Shown: one piece after another, positions 11,701-21,667 of the stretch
Numbering within the stretch: position 1 is the stretch's first letter
How the letters are laid out: every line of letters begins with the position of its first letter
Assembly: GCA_004194705.1 (NCBI GenBank)
Contig: SADC01000575.1
Location: 20,441-84,440, forward strand
DNA length: 64,000 nt
Direction: 5' to 3'
From: Ditylenchus dipsaci
Lineage: Eukaryota > Nematoda > Chromadorea > Rhabditida > Anguinidae
Program-made: the position numbers and the translations under genes
Notes under the pieces: generated by a model
Seen by the model: the letters and a program-made list of their open reading frames with translations, nothing else
Database searches by the model: none
What the model was told of the DNA's origin: nothing

Positions 11701-14495
11701 TGCATTATTTTTTCGAGCATATGAAAAGTTTGAACTCAGTACTTCCGCAATGCGCACCTCAAGAAAAACCACCGAGCATTACCGTTCTGTCAAAAATCCT
11801 TGCGGCTAGCATAATAAAGTAGGGGTTCTTTAGCTATTTGGAAAAAATATCTGAGAAATCGCACCGTCATTTCCCTACCCTCCCTTGTAAGTATTTTGAT
11901 TTCACCAGTCACTTTCCGAAAATTAATTCGGCTTTTGCAATAGATACCTAGACCAGGAAAAAGTCGGACCTCTACCCACCTCAAGTTCGTTGGCTTTTGC
12001 CAGTTCTGTTTTGACGGTCTCGTTTCAAATGTAGCAAAGATTCTGATTTTGCCGATCGTTTTTTAAAAATCTCGTAACGTTGCCCTTTAAATGGTGGCAG
12101 AGTTCATCTTTTCGAGAATCGAACTGTATCATTTTTGATAAACTTACTCAAACCTTATTGAACAGTCACAATTACCTCCTTGGGAAAGTGGACCTCGCCA
12201 GAATGCAGATTTTGACGTGTATGAGTTTCTGACGCACTTTGGCGTTCCATATTTCCACCTTGGCTGACCTTTGCCCATGAGTTTTTGGTAAGTCGTGTGT
12301 TACTGCTAACTTCGACGAGCATTTGGGTCTCTGGTACTCTTGTCCTCTCAGTTTCTGGTCTTCTTAAATAGTCACTTGACCAAAATAATAAATTACCTGT
12401 AAAAAATTCTACTTAGTTGTTGTTGTCTGCTCCTTGACTGCTGTGGTGGATGGGGAGGTGGCCAGCCATTGGTCAATTTCCTCAGTCTCGCTTTGCCCAA
12501 CCATAATTGGGGATCCAATAGTGGAACTGTTGGGCTGATTCATCAAAACAGAGATAGCAGTGGTGGCAGTTGGAGGCACTGATTGTGGAGTTGATGGCTC
12601 TGGAGAGGTCGCAACAACACTGGAAGTTGCTAAATTCAACGAGTCCAGTGCTTCCTTGTTTCTGTCCACTGATTTGTCCATAACCTCACTGGAGTTGATT
12701 GGCTGATCCGGAATTTCCAGCTTGGAACCAAAAAGAAGCTCCGGTGTCATACCTGAAATTTGCCCAATTAATGCTGTAAACTGGGTTAATAGTAGAAAAC
12801 TCACTTGGAGCTTTTGGAGGGCCATCATAGGCATTTTTGACTGCAGATATAGGGCGCGGAGGTCCTTGAAGATGGCCATTGCCATAACCTGAGGATCTTG
12901 GAGAACCTAAAGTGGCATCTTAATTAATACATCAATTTTTTAAGTTAGTAATCACCTTGAAAAGTTCTCCCGCCACTCCTTTGTGCAGCAATGAAATCTC
13001 CCGGACCATTTTTGGTTATTGTGGGATTTGGCCGTGGTGCTGGAGGTCCAATGGTTGGCTGGTTGGGAAACAGCTGTTTGAGAGCTTCTCTGCGGTCTTC
13101 TACCCACGGGTCGACTGCTTCGTAGTCTTTGTCGCCGACGGAAGGATTGAATCCAGAGTTACCATGTTGTTTTTGATCCCCGTCCCTGTTAGTGCCACAT
13201 GGTTTTGACTCCTCCAAATCACGGACAATTATTTAACAAATATATATTTTTAAAAATGCATAAAATACCCTGTTTGGACCCAAACAATTAAAACCCCTGA
13301 CTGTGTTGCAGGCGCGAACTCGCATTTGCGCATTATTGGAGCAAAAAGACCAGGCAGACCAACTTGCCCATACAGAAGCAAAAGCTGGAAACAAATAAAC
13401 ATGCATTTTTATAAAGAGCACAAAAAACCCAACTGAATTGAGCATTAGCAGGTAGTGGTCGCGGTGTGTAGAAGCCCTTGAATTGATTCAGTTTTCCTGT
13501 GGCAAAACTTTCGTTTGTATCCTGAGTAGATGTGAGCTCTCCCTCATCCGCTGAACAAAGAAATTAACCTATTTTCGGTCCACCAAATTTCGCCATTTTT
13601 TGAGATAATTCAAAAACCGATAAATTTTTCTATTCGCCAGTTTTTTTTGCGTAAGGTATATCCACATTTTATTTCCATATTTCCTCTAATAAACGCCTGC
13701 CCTCGACTTCGAGGTCCTGTATATCGGCCCAGAGCAAAAAGTTTTTTCCTAGCACTAAGAAGCTTAACCGATTCCTTTTTTTATTTTGATTGAGAACTCA
13801 AATTTTTCCAATTTTCGGGAGGTTGAAAAGTAAGAGGAAATAGGCTATAAGAGGAACTAATAGAAAAACTTATTATTATCAGAACAGATATTGTGACTTT
13901 ACCTTACATTTTCTAATAGATCCCCTGGCGGTTTTATTTTTCAACCTTCCGGAAATCAGGAAAATTTTGGGTCTATCTTGAGATTTTGGGGTGAAAATCC
14001 GAAATCTAAAAAGCTGAATCAGTATAGCTCATAAAAGTTAAGAAAATGCAAAAAGAGTTCAGAAAATATCAAACAGCTTTGCAAAATATTGACTCTGCCC
14101 AGAGATACAGACCCTCAGAGTTCAGAGGGAGAAAGCTTTATTAGAGGGGGGGAAGGGGGGGGGCTATATAGAACATTTACAGTGTAGATATTAGTTTTTA
14201 ATAAAAATTTATAAAATTCAAAATTCAAATTTTTTAAAGTTACACTGTATTCAGAGTTTCAAACAAGATTCGACTAATCAAATTTTCAAAAAGATTTTGA
14301 CATAAAACTTTAAAAATAAAAAGATTTGGAAACCCGAAAAAAGTACAAATCTTTTTAAAAAGTATAATTCCTATTCCTGGTGTAAAGACAATGTAGAAAA
14401 AGGTCAAGCAACATACCATTTGAGTCAAATATTAAAAGCAAAAAGAACAATAAGTAGCAATATAATACCCAATGTCTCGCACGATCACTGGACAT
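8706..14495 (-). CDS. 13-exon secreted/membrane TSP1-repeat protein
   Basis: Exons, high to low: 14495-14417, 13550-13434, 13384-13269, 13211-12956, 12906-12805, 12752-12413, 12362-12176, 11529-11359, 11294-11133, 10355-10054, 10008-9960, 9927-about 9883, 8911-8706. Every junction down to exon 10 keeps phase. The N-terminus (MSSDRARHWVLYCYLL then FFLLLIF) is a signal peptide or anchor. Exon 3 holds a thrombospondin type-1 core (WASWSAWSFC, then RVRAC and NCLGPNR) completed by KPCG in exon 4. A long Pro/Ser/Thr/Gln-rich, charged linker follows (exons 4-10). A second TSP1 (NWSDWQPW, CFC, RTRVC, then CQGR and SRTCISHKPC) closes the protein before a 50-residue tail. TSP1 domains are extracellular adhesion or matrix modules. 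Frame slips of one base are needed near 10203, 10058 and 9965, each at a short A/T run. Introns contain several foldback elements. The reconstruction is firm for the domains; the last exon joins are less certain. No family name is assigned. Confidence 0.8.
9465..9545 (+). repeat. tRNA-like SINE fragment (low confidence)
   Basis: GGTTCGATACCACCTGG resembles a Pol III B box and T arm, preceded about 45 nt upstream by GCATCGGTGGCGTCTG, which is A-box-like. A full cloverleaf does not fold, so this is more likely a tRNA-derived short interspersed element than a tRNA. It lies in the last intron of the minus-strand TSP1 gene. Confidence 0.3.
10564..10985. mobile_element. Foldback element with GCCCGCTAATY arms in a TSP1 gene intron
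   Basis: TTTAATTTTGCCCGCTAGTC at the left is matched by ATTAGCGGGCAAATTTAAA at the right. The arms contain repeated GCCCGCTAAT-type units (10569, 10591 on the left; 10869, 10891, 10951, 10971 on the right). A smaller palindrome with GGTCATTTCGTCCCC and GGGACGAAATGACC sits inside (10620-10860). It occupies the intron between exons 10 and 9 of the minus-strand gene. Confidence 0.7.
11615..11876. mobile_element. Foldback MITE in a TSP1 gene intron
   Basis: ATGACCGTGCGATCTCTAAA at 11620 pairs with the right end AGAAATCGCACCGTCAT at 11871; inner arms carry ATGCTAGCCGCGAGGGTTTT and its near-complement AAATCCTTGCGGCTAGCAT. It is followed at 11990-12060 by a partial copy of the block (CAGTTCTGTTTTGACGG ... 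CCGATCGTTTTT) shared by the CAGTCRA-type palindromes. Confidence 0.65.
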
Positions 14496-14800
14496 CTGCA
14501 AAAAAAATATTTAGTCAACTATGTAATGAACCAGAAAAAATTATAAATTATTTTACTAGGGTTTAAATTTGGTTTCATTCCGAGTTCTTGTAATTTTTTT
14601 TTGAAAATGCAGTTTTTTATTATCCTCTTTTTGAGAAGCATCGGATTAAATCGGAATCCTTGCGAATTAGGAACTAGACTGTCAAAAATAATTAGCAATA
14701 GCCCTCAATAATTAAGGAAAACAAGTGTCGGGCCCAGCTGGGTTGTCAAATTTTTAGGGGGGGGATCGCAAAATCTTTATCTTTTTGTGTAACCTTCAAG

Positions 14801-15134
14801 TTATTGGCACTATAAATTAAAAGAAGAGATCGTGTTAAACTTGATTCCGACTAGCCACAAAATCAATAGAATCAAACCTAGAGTAAAAAAAGTTCGACTA
14901 TCCCGCACAGTCTCAAAGATAAAGAAAGTGGAAGTGGTACACAAGCAAGAGGTAGCAGACTGGGAGAAGAAGAAGTCAATCAAGCAGATGATTACCGCTC
15001 TACGAATGACCCCTCGAGAATGGAGGTGCAAACAGATTCCTTCTTCCAGGATTTCCTTTTCTGATTTGTCTCACGTCTTGCGCAACCATTTACCTACGCA
15101 GCAGCAAGGGGAGGCAAGGATAGATGAAATATAA
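14801..15134 (+). CDS. Candidate terminal exon, Lys/Arg-rich, unrecognised
   Basis: From an acceptor-like CAAG at 14800 a frame stays open to TAA at 15132-15134, with codon content unlike the flanking AT-rich repeats (residues include KINRIKPRVKKVRLSRTVSK and TPREWRCKQIPSS). There is no good ATG at its start, so it would have to be an internal or last exon of a plus-strand gene lying divergently from the TSP1 gene that starts at 14495. A possible AATAAA lies about 25 nt after the stop. I do not recognise the protein. A 30-nt stretch of it (14860-14890) is duplicated at 15449-15479 in non-coding sequence. Confidence 0.35.
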
Positions 15135-15499
15135 TTGCGTAAATCCCGCTCAGATAAATAAATTGCTGATAAAGAATATATGTTTTGCGGAGAAAGGTAG
15201 ATCTGGAATGCCATCAAAATAGGTGGAAATTTTACTTTACTTTTCACCAAAAATATTTTTAATAATAAGTTTCATATCTTTAGGTCTTGAAAAACAATTC
15301 GCTCCACGGTTTGTTCTAAAAAAATCTACCGCAATAATTAAGACCAACTCATAATCAGTTCTAGAAGAACACCAATATAGGTCAGAGAAAATAACTTTTC
15401 TCCCATTCTAAAAACTCTGGTAGTCATGAATTGAGTGGCTAACACACTAAATCAATAGAATCAAACCTAGAGTAAAAAAGCCCCTTTATAAAGATGTGA

Positions 15500-15760
15500 C
15501 CGACTTCCTCAAATCAATTCAAGATGCGCTTTGACTTGAGCGGCTCTTGTTTTCGGCTTGCACCTGAACTATTGGGATTGGATTAGGACCACCGAGGTTG
15601 GATCTTGACCATTGGTAGTTTATATGGGTCACTGAGTGTAGATCTGGACTGTTGAAAGTGGATTAGGATCATTGAGGTTCGGTTGAAACTATTTTAATTT
15701 GTAGATTTGGATCATTGAGCGTGTATCAGGTGGTCTTTATTGTTCCCTACTTTTCATATA
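15500..15760. repeat. Degenerate tandem repeat, GGATTNGGACCATTGAGGTT type
   Basis: Roughly 30-bp periodic units containing variations of 'GATC(A/T)GGACCATTGAGG' run across this stretch with strong degeneracy. No gene is seen between 15135 and 16300 apart from this. Possibly an old minisatellite or the relic of tandem-repeat element arms. Confidence 0.4.
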
Positions 15761-16339
15761 CAGCCCCTACTGAAGGCTGGCATTGGGAATTAATATTAAC
15801 ACGAATTAACACCAGCGTCAAAAATCCCTTTAAATAAATTAAATCCTCTCAAGGCAAATTTGGAGGGGGAATTCGTCAGAGGGGGGATTTATCTAGAGCC
15901 GGATATGCCGGATATTACCTCTTCCAAAAGTACCCAAATATGGTACGAAAAGTTCCGCATTTAACTGTGGATCGAAATATATCACACTAGTGCCGAAATT
16001 TTGTTTCTAACCATGAGATAAAGTTCGTACCATTTTGGATTTATCAGTTTTAAAAAATTTAGAATAGGAGCTTACAGGATGTAGTTTGGACACAAAGAGT
16101 CCGGGTCCGATTACCCGACTCGAATATTTCACGAATATTTATTAGCACTAGACCTCTCCACACAGGATTTTTATAAGAAAAGAAAACCGTGTACAATTCC
16201 GGTTTCCATAGAATTTAACCTCTTTTTTATTTGAAAAGGACACTGTAGGAAATAGAATGACACTAAATACGTCTTTTTGTTTCTTGCTTATTCTTCGTTG
16301 TCCGATTCATATGATATTATATGACATCCTCTTATGATG

Positions 16340-17725
16340 TCATAGGAGCGTTGTGGGACATTTCCGAGTCGACCGTTTCCGAGTCGGACATTTCCGAGTC
16401 GGACATTTCCGAGTCGGCCATTTCCAAGTCTAGCACGAAAACGTTAAATTGGCGCTTTTTTCGCAGCTTAGTTCATTTGTTCACTTTTTTCTTGTTTTAT
16501 GTACAATTTTAATATCAAAATGATCTTCATTCTGTTAGCTATACAACGGCGCCATCAGCGCATGCTTTAAAAATTATCCGGCTGAGTTTCAGGCCAAAAC
16601 ACTACCTGAAACCTGCTTTTTGTCCGAAAATTATTCATTTTTAGGCTTTACCTTCATTGGTTTCGTTGAAATTTTCTGACTTTTATCAAAACCGCACACC
16701 TTTCATTTTATTGCAGGAAACCGAGAGTCCAGACTTTCATAACGGCTATCATATAAAGAAAAAGGTATCACTCATTAGAGATCAAATTCAAAAAAATGTC
16801 CGAGTCCGTGACATCATATCCTTCAGACATACTTTTTTGCCGCTGATTCAAACCTTCGATATCTACCTAGCTTTCTTAGGTAAATTTGGTATGAAAATAT
16901 TGCTACAGTCGAGTCTCGATTTAACGTACCCTTCGATTTAACGTACCCCTGGGTCGGTCCCTCCAATAATAAACTCCGTCAAATTTACCCCCGATATAAC
17001 GTACCCCTCGATTTAACGTACAGTCAAGTCTCGATTTAACGTACACCCTGGGGACCGGCCCTGGGGTACGTTAAATCGAGGGTACGTTATATCGGGGGTA
17101 AATTTGACGGAGTTTATTATTGGAGGGACCGGCCTAGGGGTACGTTTAATCGAAGGGTACCTTAAATTGGGGGTACGTTAGATCGAGACTCGACTGTATC
17201 CCTAGGGCTGGTCCCCAGGGGGTACGTTAAATCGAGACTCGACTGTATTTGATTCCTCATGAAATTCTGACTCAAAAAAGTCACCATCCCATTTTGAGAA
17301 CTAAAGCGATATAAAACTAAGTAATATCATCGGCTGGTTTCCATTATTTTGATTGTCATTTGCTTAAAGTCCGAGAATTCAAGTATTTTATGACAGCTTA
17401 ACAGAGCTGGACATGCTTGCAATTGATTGCTCGATAGTTTTGGGCTCTAGAAGTGAGTGAACTTCCTAAAAGTCGAGTTGAAAAAAATCTGCATCTCCTG
17501 GGATTCGAACTTGAGTGTTCGAAATATTCGCACTGGGATGTGCAACCTTCCTTTAAACTTCAGCCATCAAAGGGAAAAAGAATTTTTGCTTAGGTTTATT
17601 CAAATTTTGTCCAGAAAAAGATTTGGTTAATTTCAAACATAGACTCGGAAATGGCCGACTCGGAAATGTCTGACTCGGAAATAGCCGACTCGGAAACGGC
17701 GACTCGGAAATGTCCCACAACCCAT
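16340..17725. mobile_element. Foldback element with TTTCCGAGTCGGACA tandem arms
   Basis: The left arm (16351-16432) begins GTTGTGGGACATTTCCGAGT and repeats a 14-15 bp unit TTTCCGAGTCGGACA about five times. The right arm (17641-17722) has the complementary unit ACTCGGAAATGTC five times and ends GGAAATGTCCCACAAC. No clear target duplication was found; the inverted homology extends weakly outside the arms. A TA-flanked palindrome is nested at 16906-17245. The internal sequence has no recognisable transposase. Confidence 0.7.
16906..17245. mobile_element. TA-flanked palindrome, CAGTCGAGTCTCGATTTAACG ends
   Basis: CAGTCGAGTCTCGATTTAAC after TA (16904-16905) and GTTAAATCGAGACTCGACTG before TA (17246-17247) are exact inverted copies. 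Extra copies of the same terminus in both orientations (17022 and 17180-17196) show a nested or duplicated arrangement. Arms are tandem CGATTTAACGTACCCC units. A short internal block (TTATTGGAGGGACCGG and complement) is shared with the element at 54654-54815. Confidence 0.8.
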
Positions 17726-17851
17726 ATGAGAGCTTCATAGACTCTAAAACTACTATTGAACAAGGACCTAATCTGACTACGACTATGACTTGTCATAAAA
17801 ACTGTAATTCGCATGCTTCAATAATCTTCGCAATACATGTATAATTTACAG

Positions 17852-17956
17852 CTTTGTGAAATGGTGAAGTTTGTCAGATGCTCTCCAGATGAAAAGCAAC
17901 AAATCCAAGATTGGGTCAAACCAAACAAAAGGGGCAAAGCTTTTTTGGTGCAATAA
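17852..17956 (+). CDS. Orphan exon-like fragment truncated by a repeat
   Basis: After the acceptor TTTACAG an open frame reads LCEMVKFVRCSPDEKQQIQD and then WVKPNKRG before entering a repeat that begins GGGCAAAGCTTTTTTGG (a terminus also seen at 7048). The composition is coding-like and differs from the neighbouring palindromes, but no partner exons were found and the family is not recognised. It could be a captured exon or a remnant of transposon coding sequence. Confidence 0.25.
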   Translation, partial: LCEMVKFVRCSPDEKQQIQDWVKPNKRGKAFLVQ

Positions 17957-18043
17957 GTCTTTTTTTGGCTGCAAAAACTGGCTGAGCAGAAAGACTTTTT
18001 CGCTACAAATCAACTTTTTTTAGTGCGAATTCGAGACGATGTA

Positions 18044-18551
18044 CAATCGAAACTCTCTATAACATACAGTCAAACCTCTTTAAACCGGCGCCCCCAAAAG
18101 TTCGTCCCGCCTAGGGTCCGACGATTTTTTACCTCGATTTTTCTACTGTTTTGCCAGTTCTGTTTTGACAGTCCGGTCGCAAATATCGCAAGGATGCCGA
18201 TTTTGCCGATCGTTTTTCAGAAACCTAAGACTTTTTTCACTAAAAAATCAAAACCTTTTTAAACCGGCACCCTATTTCGAAATAGTATTTTTTTAGTGAA
18301 CATTTTGATTTTTTAGTGAAAAAAGTCTTAGGTTTCTGAAAAACGATCGGCAAAATCGGCATCCTTGGAATATTTGCAACCAGACTGTCAAAACAGAATT
18401 GGCAAAACAGTACAAAAATCGAGGTAAAAAAAATCATCGGACCCTAGGCGGGAACGAACTTTTGGGGGTGCCGGTTTAAAGAGGTTTGACTGTACGGCCA
18501 AATGACCAAGCGTATGTTATATAGAGCATATGTTATAGCAAGTTTCGACTG
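18044..18551. mobile_element. Two nested TA-flanked palindromes
   Basis: The outer element has ends CAATCGAAACTCTCTATAAC and the complement of CAGTCGAAACTTGCTATAAC, ending at 18551 before TA. Inside it, at TA 18065-18066, a second palindrome 18067-18492 is inserted with ends CAGTCAAACCTCTTTAAACC and GGTTTAAAGAGGTTTGACTG, flanked by TA on both sides. The arms of the inner element carry a conserved block (GTTCTGTTTTGACAGTC, ATCGCAAGGATGCCGATTTT, CCGATCGTTTTTCAGAAACC) and its complement. No coding sequence. Confidence 0.85.
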
Positions 18552-18733
18552 TATGTATCAAGATGTGAACGCTATTGTGTCAAATAAACTTGTAATTCGA
18601 TTGTTTTTCGTTTCTTTGGTAAATAATGAGCGATTTTAATCGATTTCGATTTATTTCGGCAAAAATCGCTGTTGTGAAAACGTAAAAACCAACTTTGCGA
18701 TGAGTGTGTATTTTAGACAATAAGTGTGATTTA

Positions 18734-18850
18734 CCGTATTTTCTCTAATATACCCACACTCTCTATTCTACCCACACTCTCTAATAAACCCACACCCCAG
18801 AGGGAGGTTGAAAAATAAACCCACATGTGGTTTAATTAGAGAAAATACGG
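18734..18850. mobile_element. CCGTATTT-type MITE with CACACTCTCTAATA arms
   Basis: TA, then CCGTATTTTCTCTAATATAC; the right end TTAATTAGAGAAAATACGG is followed by TA. The left arm has the unit CCCACACTCTCTAATAAA three times. At 117 bp it is the smallest copy of the family here. Confidence 0.85.
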
Positions 18851-19147
18851 TATGTAAAAACGTTGCTCCAAAGATTATCAGCCATGACTTGCTTGCGTCT
18901 TCTAAGAAATATAATCGTTGAGCAGTGAAGGAGTTCATCGCGGGCAATCAAACACGGATCGGAGTGTGAAGAAAGAGAGGAAAACTGTAAATGCGCTTCA
19001 AACATACCCTTTCCTTGTTGGGCCAACCTTCTTCAGAAACTCCCATTTTCTGATGTAATTTTGGTACAAAACCTTATCTATATTTTTATTCATGCAATTC
19101 TGAGTCTAAAACTTTGCTCTCACCTTTTGGAAGGTTGATAAAATATA

Positions 19148-19890
19148 CAGGGGTAGTGCCAATATAACCCTTAATACGTGCTTCAGGCATGTTTACCATA
19201 GAGGGCGTTTTAAATTTTGCTAAAACTTTTAAACCCTGATAATTTTTTCCTCAGCCCGTTTTCACAAAATCTGTTTTTGTACATCGACTCAAAAACTGTT
19301 TACAGAAATTTTTTTGGTACATAATGTCGAAAATTCGATTTTCACTTTGCAGCCTGCGGTTTTGGTCCTGGTCTGTGGATGGCCTCTGGATGGGCAAGTC
19401 TCAGACCACAGGGGGACAAAGCGAAAATGGTGTTTTTTACATTATATGCCAAAAATTTGCTATGGCGAGTTGGGCCGATCTGTAAAAACAGATCTTGAAA
19501 AAAAGACCTAGTCCGAGAGAAAAAGTTATCACGCCTTGAAAGTGTCAGGAAGATTGGTTACACCCTGCATAATGATTGAGATTTGTAAAATTAAAGGCAC
19601 GTGCACAATGAGTGTCTACCAGAGTGTGAGATTTGGCGTGTTTTTAACGCGGAAGAGCTATAATTTTTTTCTTCATTGAAACTTTTTAACTGTTGGTACC
19701 ATTTTGTAGCTGAGATTCAGGTATTTAAAATGAGCTATTGACAAGCAACATCTGATAAAAAAAAATTGGTGTAAAAATGCTGAGGTCCGCACTCAGGATC
19801 AAACTCCAAGTGTCAACCTAAGTGCGGACCTAAGCATTTTTACCCCAATTTTTTTATCATATTGTGCACTGCCTTTACACTTCTCTACCA
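19148..19890. repeat. Two adjacent diverged foldback MITEs
   Basis: At 19148-19570 a diverged palindrome has ends near TACAGGGGTAGTGCC and GGTTACACCCTGCATA, with arms around CGAAAATTCGATTTTCAC and GCGAAAATGGTG. A relative of its centre (GGTCCTGGTCTGTGGATGGC) recurs at 36085-36165. At 19575-19890 a second palindrome (GCACGTGCACAATGAGTGTC left; TGAGGTCCGCACT / AGTGCGGACCTAAGC inner arms) belongs to the family also present at 36960-37310 and 50520-50940, which shares TTGGTACCATTTTGTAGCT-like sequence. No gene lies in 19000-20700. Confidence 0.5.
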
Positions 19891-20735
19891 CTTTATGTTT
19901 GTTCACAAAGTTCGCAGCCTTCCTCAACTCACTTTTTTTACCAACTACATTGCAAATATGATGTTTAAGACTAATATTTTTTTTTCATGTTCACTATGTT
20001 TGCTGACATAAGATTTGGGATTTGTGAGAAAAAAAAATTCCCGAAATTTTGCCGTGGTTCGAAATCCCCATACCTTATGAAATTTTTTCAATTCCTGCCA
20101 AATTTTTAAATTCAAACTCTTCCTTTTCTACTTAAACATCGTATTCACACGTATTCCGTGGTGCGCAAAAACACATCCTAGCAATTTAATCCCAAACACT
20201 AGAGGTGAGAAGGTTATCAAAGCTGTGTTTCAATTCGAAAACCCAGATACTGGTTTCAAAGTAGAAATAAATTAAATAGATGGAAATTCCGACTGAATAA
20301 TTATTTCACAAGTTACTACAGTTAAACCTCGACAACTCAGAATCTCTAGGGACCATCCATAAGGTACCGGTTATTGGAGCGTCACTGTACCTTATTTGTT
20401 GTCTGGCCAACCAAATTCAGTTAGACCAAAATGCCGGGTTATTGGAAGTGCCGGGTTATTGAGGTTTAAATGTACAGTCCACTCTCGATAAACCGGCAGC
20501 CCTGGGGACCAGCTTTCTTGCTCCCATGCAAGATCTTAACCCATTTAAGCCCAAATTAATTTTTAGAAAATCTAAAAATTTTTCTTTGAGCTGGAATGGT
20601 TATTTTCAGAGATAAAATAGTTGAAATTGCTTGTCCTTGCTCCCATACAAGATTTAACTGCATTTTTTATTTATAAAAATTCAGTTAAAAAAGATTTTGA
20701 TGGGATAATTAAAAGACGTTTCCTGTAATTTTAGA

Positions 20736-21598
20736 GGCTAGGAGACATTTGGCAAAAACGACATTTGGCAAACGTATCTTTTGGCCAAACGACATTTGGC
20801 AAAAACGACATTTGCCCAAACGACGTTTGGCAAAACGACATTTGGCAAAACGACATTTGCCCAAACGACATTTGGCAAAACGACATTTGCCCAAACGACA
20901 TTTGGCAAAACGACATTTGGCTACCGTTGAATTGCTGGGGTTCATTCGATACACTGATTAATTAGTAATTTAGATAGCATGATGAGCAGCTCAAACGAAT
21001 CAAGCGACAGTGAGGAAAATATGCCAGTAATTGCTCCAATTGTGGTCTATCCAGCAGCCCCAAGAATAAGACCCAGACAATCATATAATAAAAATACACC
21101 AAACTTTTTTTATTCTCATCAACCCCACCTGCCGAATCAAACAATGGTTTGACTATGTGAATTGGTCGATTAGGCAAATCCGAGACTTCCAAGCTTCTGT
21201 CTTTTTTATCCAAATCTGATAGATTCAGTAATTTGACAATGGTCTGATTGGAACAACTGGTCAGAATTTGGCAACTAGAATCTGTGGCTAGATGGATGCT
21301 TGGAGTGTCAGACGTGTTAGGAATGTAAATTGGATGTAGTTGGTGTGGTGGACCGGTGAATATGTACCAGTGGAATCAGACAGACAGATGGTTCCGTCAT
21401 TAATTGTTTCCAAATATTTAGTATGTTTGGGCAAATGTCGTTTGGGCAAATGTCGTTTTGCCAAATGTCGTTTGGGCACATGTCGTTTTGCCGAATGTCG
21501 TTTTGCCAAATGTCGTTTTGACAAATGTCGTTTGGGCGAATGTCGTTTGCCCAAATGTCGTTTGGGCAAATGTCGTTTTTGCCAAATGTCTCCTAGCC
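20736..21598. mobile_element. hAT-like element with GGCAAAACGACATTTG arrays and internal sequence
   Basis: Termini GGCTAGGAGACATTTGGC and GCCAAATGTCTCCTAGCC are flanked by a perfect 8-bp duplication ATTTTAGA (20728-20735 and 21599-21606). The left array (20745-20925) has about eight 21-22 bp units of GGCAAAACGACATTTG(CCC); the right array (21425-21590) is its inverted counterpart. Between the arrays about 500 bp of unique sequence contains a short acidic/Ser-rich frame starting ATGATGAGCAGCTCAAACGA on the plus strand and a fragment encoding VWWTGEYVPVESDRQMV, neither recognised. It is a longer relative of 2856-3193. Reading frames within the arrays are by-products of the repeat. Confidence 0.85.
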
Positions 21599-21667
21599 AT
21601 TTTAGAGAAAACCTTGTTACCTATTTTTCGGCTCAAATTTTCTTTTCGGATTATCGTGTTCCCTGAC

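Noticed and set aside
17495..17555. Possible minus-strand tRNA (complement of GGGATTCGAAC)
   Set aside because: T-arm-like word present but acceptor and anticodon stems do not pair; at most an old SINE.
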